Notes under the pieces: generated by a model
Database searches by the model: none
What the model saw: only the letters and a program-made list of their open reading frames with translations
What the model was told of the DNA's origin: nothing
From: Globisporangium splendens
Taxonomy: Eukaryota; Oomycota; Peronosporomycetes; Pythiales; Pythiaceae
Length of the DNA: 64,000 bases
Direction: 5' to 3'
NCBI GenBank assembly: GCA_006386115.1
Contig: VFIW01000036.1
Location: 248,001-312,000, forward strand
Program-made: the position numbers and the translations under genes
In this document: piece after piece, positions 61,996 through 64,000 of the stretch
Numbering within the stretch: position 1 is the first letter of the stretch
Layout of the letters: each line of letters opens with the position of its first letter

Positions 61996-63762
61996 ATGAA
62001 GTTCCCTCTTCCAGCAGACGTGTTCCCGGACGTGAACTTGAGTCTCGAGCGCCGCGCTGAATTCACGCGCCTTGCGCACGCCTTACTCGACCAAGCACTC
62101 GAAGGGTACGCGCTATTCAACTGCGAGAAGCGAGAGCTGAAGTCGCATTGGAAGTCGATCAAGTCTTGCGAAAATGTCACCGTGTACAAAGAGAAAAACA
62201 GTCTACGCACATCGACTTCACCTGCCACCATCGCTGGAAACGAGATTCCATCGTCCAGAAGCAATAACACAGCCACGCCGCGATCGCAGTCGTCCCGATC
62301 CGACGTGTCTTCCACCACCACCAGCCTTGGTCTGACAGCAGGAGGCGTCAATGCAAGTCTAAGCGACCGCACCATGCCGCAGCTGCTCGCTGTTGGCACG
62401 GTCGTTGGCACGATGGAAGACATGATGTTCGGCATGGCGTCACCGAATCGCGCGCAAGCCATCATGAAAGATTTCTATACTCAAGGGGAGATCGTCGACA
62501 CGCGCATGCTCTATGAGATTAAAGGTCCGACGCCAGACGATCCGCTTCGATTCCTTGGTCTCAAATGGCTTGTCAAGGGCCACACGGATGGTATCGGCAC
62601 GCTCGTGCGACCTCGAGATCTCGTGTATCTGGAAAACACGGGCATCAAGACGCATGCGGACGGCACACGGACCGGGTACATCATCATGCACTCGGTCGAC
62701 CTCGACGAATGCCGCGATCTGGAGGCAGAGAAAGACATCGTGCGCGGCCGCATCTCGTCCTGCTACCTGTTTCAACAACTGCCGAATGGCGTCGTGAGTG
62801 TCTACTTGAAGAGCTGCGTCGACCCGAACGGCAACATCGCGGAATCCATCGCGGTCACGACGACAGCCAAGAGCCTGATCGGATTCGGTCGCGCCACGAT
62901 CTGCGCGCACCACAAAAAGATCGCATGGGAGCTGCACAAGAAGCGCTACCATATCACCAGCAGCGCTAGTCCAACGCACGAGACGACGGCATTCGCACTA
63001 AACCGTTCCATCAACACATCAGCGTGCAGTGTGTGCGAGAAATCCTTTTCCAGCTTCCGCACGACATGTTCGTGCCAGTTGTGTGGCGCGCTGGTGTGCT
63101 CGAAATGCCGCGCCGAACGGAAACTTGTGGTCGCGACTCTCCATGGTTCGAGCAAGAACCAGGTCGTAGATGAGGAGTCGGTGGATCTCTGCCGCTCATG
63201 TATCGCGAGATGCACTCGGGTACGAGCGGAAGATGTGGCCAGAGAGGAGATCTTGAGTGGGCACTACGGCTCCATTCCAAAACCCAAGAAGTCGACGAGA
63301 CGCGACCATCATACAGTCTCGGTCTCCGAAACTGTGTCGAGCACCATGTCAGCAGACGATTTGAGTGATCTTGTCGACCAGTTTGCGTCGACCTCGTACA
63401 AGACGCAAGAGACGTCCCGGCCCTCCACCCTTGAGGATGTTTGCACAAATGACGACGGCGATGGTGAGGAGGTGATGGAATTGGACTATCCCAACAAACA
63501 GAAAACTTACTCCAATGCCAGTGATACTAGCAGCGACAGCCATTCGCCTCCACAAGCCTCGAGCCTTCCAGTCTATAACAAGCACAACCTGTACCAGCGA
63601 ATTGCGCAATTGAACCAAACGGCCGAGAGCGTGTACCAGTACGCCAAGCAAACCGGTGTTCTCATGGGTTCTTCCAGTATGCTTGCTTCAGCGGGGCTTT
63701 CTTACCAAAGCACTCCATCGGATTTGTCACACACTTTCGCGGTAGAAGACGAATTAGATTGA
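61996..63762 (+). CDS. START-domain protein with FYVE-like zinc finger (family copy 5)
   Basis: A 588-residue protein from ATG 61996 (MKFPLPADVFPDV), chosen because all close paralogs begin MKFP or MKYP; the frame is open further upstream across the hairpin but without similarity. The START part contains PQLLAVGTVVGTMEDMMFG, GPTPDDPLRFLGLKWLVKG, PRDLVYLENTGI and GYIIMHSVDLDECRD. The finger at about 343-405 begins CSVCEKSFSSFRTTCSCQLCGALVCSKC, with a closing CRSC. The C-terminal helix is RIAQLNQTAESVYQYAKQTG. It is most similar to copy 2 (44435-46525), on the other strand 16 kb away, suggesting duplication within the cluster. Confidence 0.88.
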   Translation: MKFPLPADVFPDVNLSLERRAEFTRLAHALLDQALEGYALFNCEKRELKSHWKSIKSCENVTVYKEKNSLRTSTSPATIAGNEIPSSRSNNTATPRSQSSRSDVSSTTTSLGLTAGGVNASLSDRTMPQLLAVGTVVGTMEDMMFGMASPNRAQAIMKDFYTQGEIVDTRMLYEIKGPTPDDPLRFLGLKWLVKGHTDGIGTLVRPRDLVYLENTGIKTHADGTRTGYIIMHSVDLDECRDLEAEKDIVRGRISSCYLFQQLPNGVVSVYLKSCVDPNGNIAESIAVTTTAKSLIGFGRATICAHHKKIAWELHKKRYHITSSASPTHETTAFALNRSINTSACSVCEKSFSSFRTTCSCQLCGALVCSKCRAERKLVVATLHGSSKNQVVDEESVDLCRSCIARCTRVRAEDVAREEILSGHYGSIPKPKKSTRRDHHTVSVSETVSSTMSADDLSDLVDQFASTSYKTQETSRPSTLEDVCTNDDGDGEEVMELDYPNKQKTYSNASDTSSDSHSPPQASSLPVYNKHNLYQRIAQLNQTAESVYQYAKQTGVLMGSSSMLASAGLSYQSTPSDLSHTFAVEDELD

Positions 63763-64000
63763 ACGTACGAACACGCTCAGCATGCGTCTGGAACACGTCA
63801 CAGTCGAAGATACCACACAAAGCGGTGTTGATCGATCAGTCGCGTCGCAGGAATTGCAGATTTCCGCGTGTAGAGTAGTCACAGCCACTGTCCTTTGAGC
63901 AAGACGGAAGGGAACTAGTATTAGCCGTTAGCCAACATCCACTTGGAATGTCTTAACCTGATTTTTAAACATGATTCATGAGCACAAATGAACCCCAAAA
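63763..64000. other. 3' flank of START copy 5, no feature seen
   Basis: The last 238 bases to the window end. Nothing was recognised. Confidence 0.5.

Overview
The window looks like nuclear DNA of an oomycete. The evidence is compact genes with few, short introns (50-89 bp, GT..AG), several Inr/FPR-type oomycete core promoters, an array of START-domain plus FYVE-like zinc-finger proteins, a degraded Crinkler (CRN) gene, and a flagellar MNS1-like protein expected of a zoosporic organism. The CRN relic has an LxLYL-type motif, which hints weakly at a Pythium-like lineage. No tRNA, rRNA or CRISPR was recognised, and genus and species cannot be fixed from the sequence alone.

Region 1 (1-16.7 kb) is an expansion of Kv-beta-like aldo/keto reductases (AKR6 type). 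There are five intact full-length genes besides one copy with a nonsense mutation, a partial gene at the left edge, and two kinds of older remnant. The left end is a very large, nearly perfect palindrome: 1-2096 is the reverse complement of 2733-4828 around a 636 bp spacer. The single difference I saw turns a Trp codon into a stop in one copy. Inside each arm lies an older, diverged inverted duplication of the same promoter and AKR tail, so inverted duplication has happened here at least twice. A solitary RNase H-like gene sits in the middle of the cluster.

Region 2 (16.7-31.2 kb) is mostly single-copy housekeeping-type genes: a folate-biopterin-type transporter, a five-exon DRAM/Frag1-like membrane protein, an MNS1-like coiled-coil protein, PRP19 (spliceosomal U-box/WD40 ligase), a ferric reductase/NOX-type flavocytochrome, and a small Lys/Pro/Ala-rich ORF.

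Region 3 (31.5-40.3 kb) holds two closely related, broken non-LTR retrotransposons (LINEs with AP endonuclease, reverse transcriptase, zinc knuckle and RNase H) joined head to tail. The first begins with a 71 bp inverted copy of the promoter/5'UTR of the neighbouring small gene, so it may have captured a host promoter.

Region 4 (42.3-63.8 kb) is a cluster of five START/zinc-finger genes in mixed orientation. Between them are a CRN pseudogene, an MSP (VAP-like) domain protein and a strongly diverged PP2A B56-type regulatory subunit. Four of the five START proteins share a C-terminal helix motif (AE-x2-YQ-x2-K). Three genes in this region have (GA)n tracts directly after the stop codon on the sense strand. 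Long gene-poor stretches (18.9-21.4, 29.3-31.0, 40.3-42.3, 51.1-54.5 and 60.1-62.0 kb) separate these blocks.
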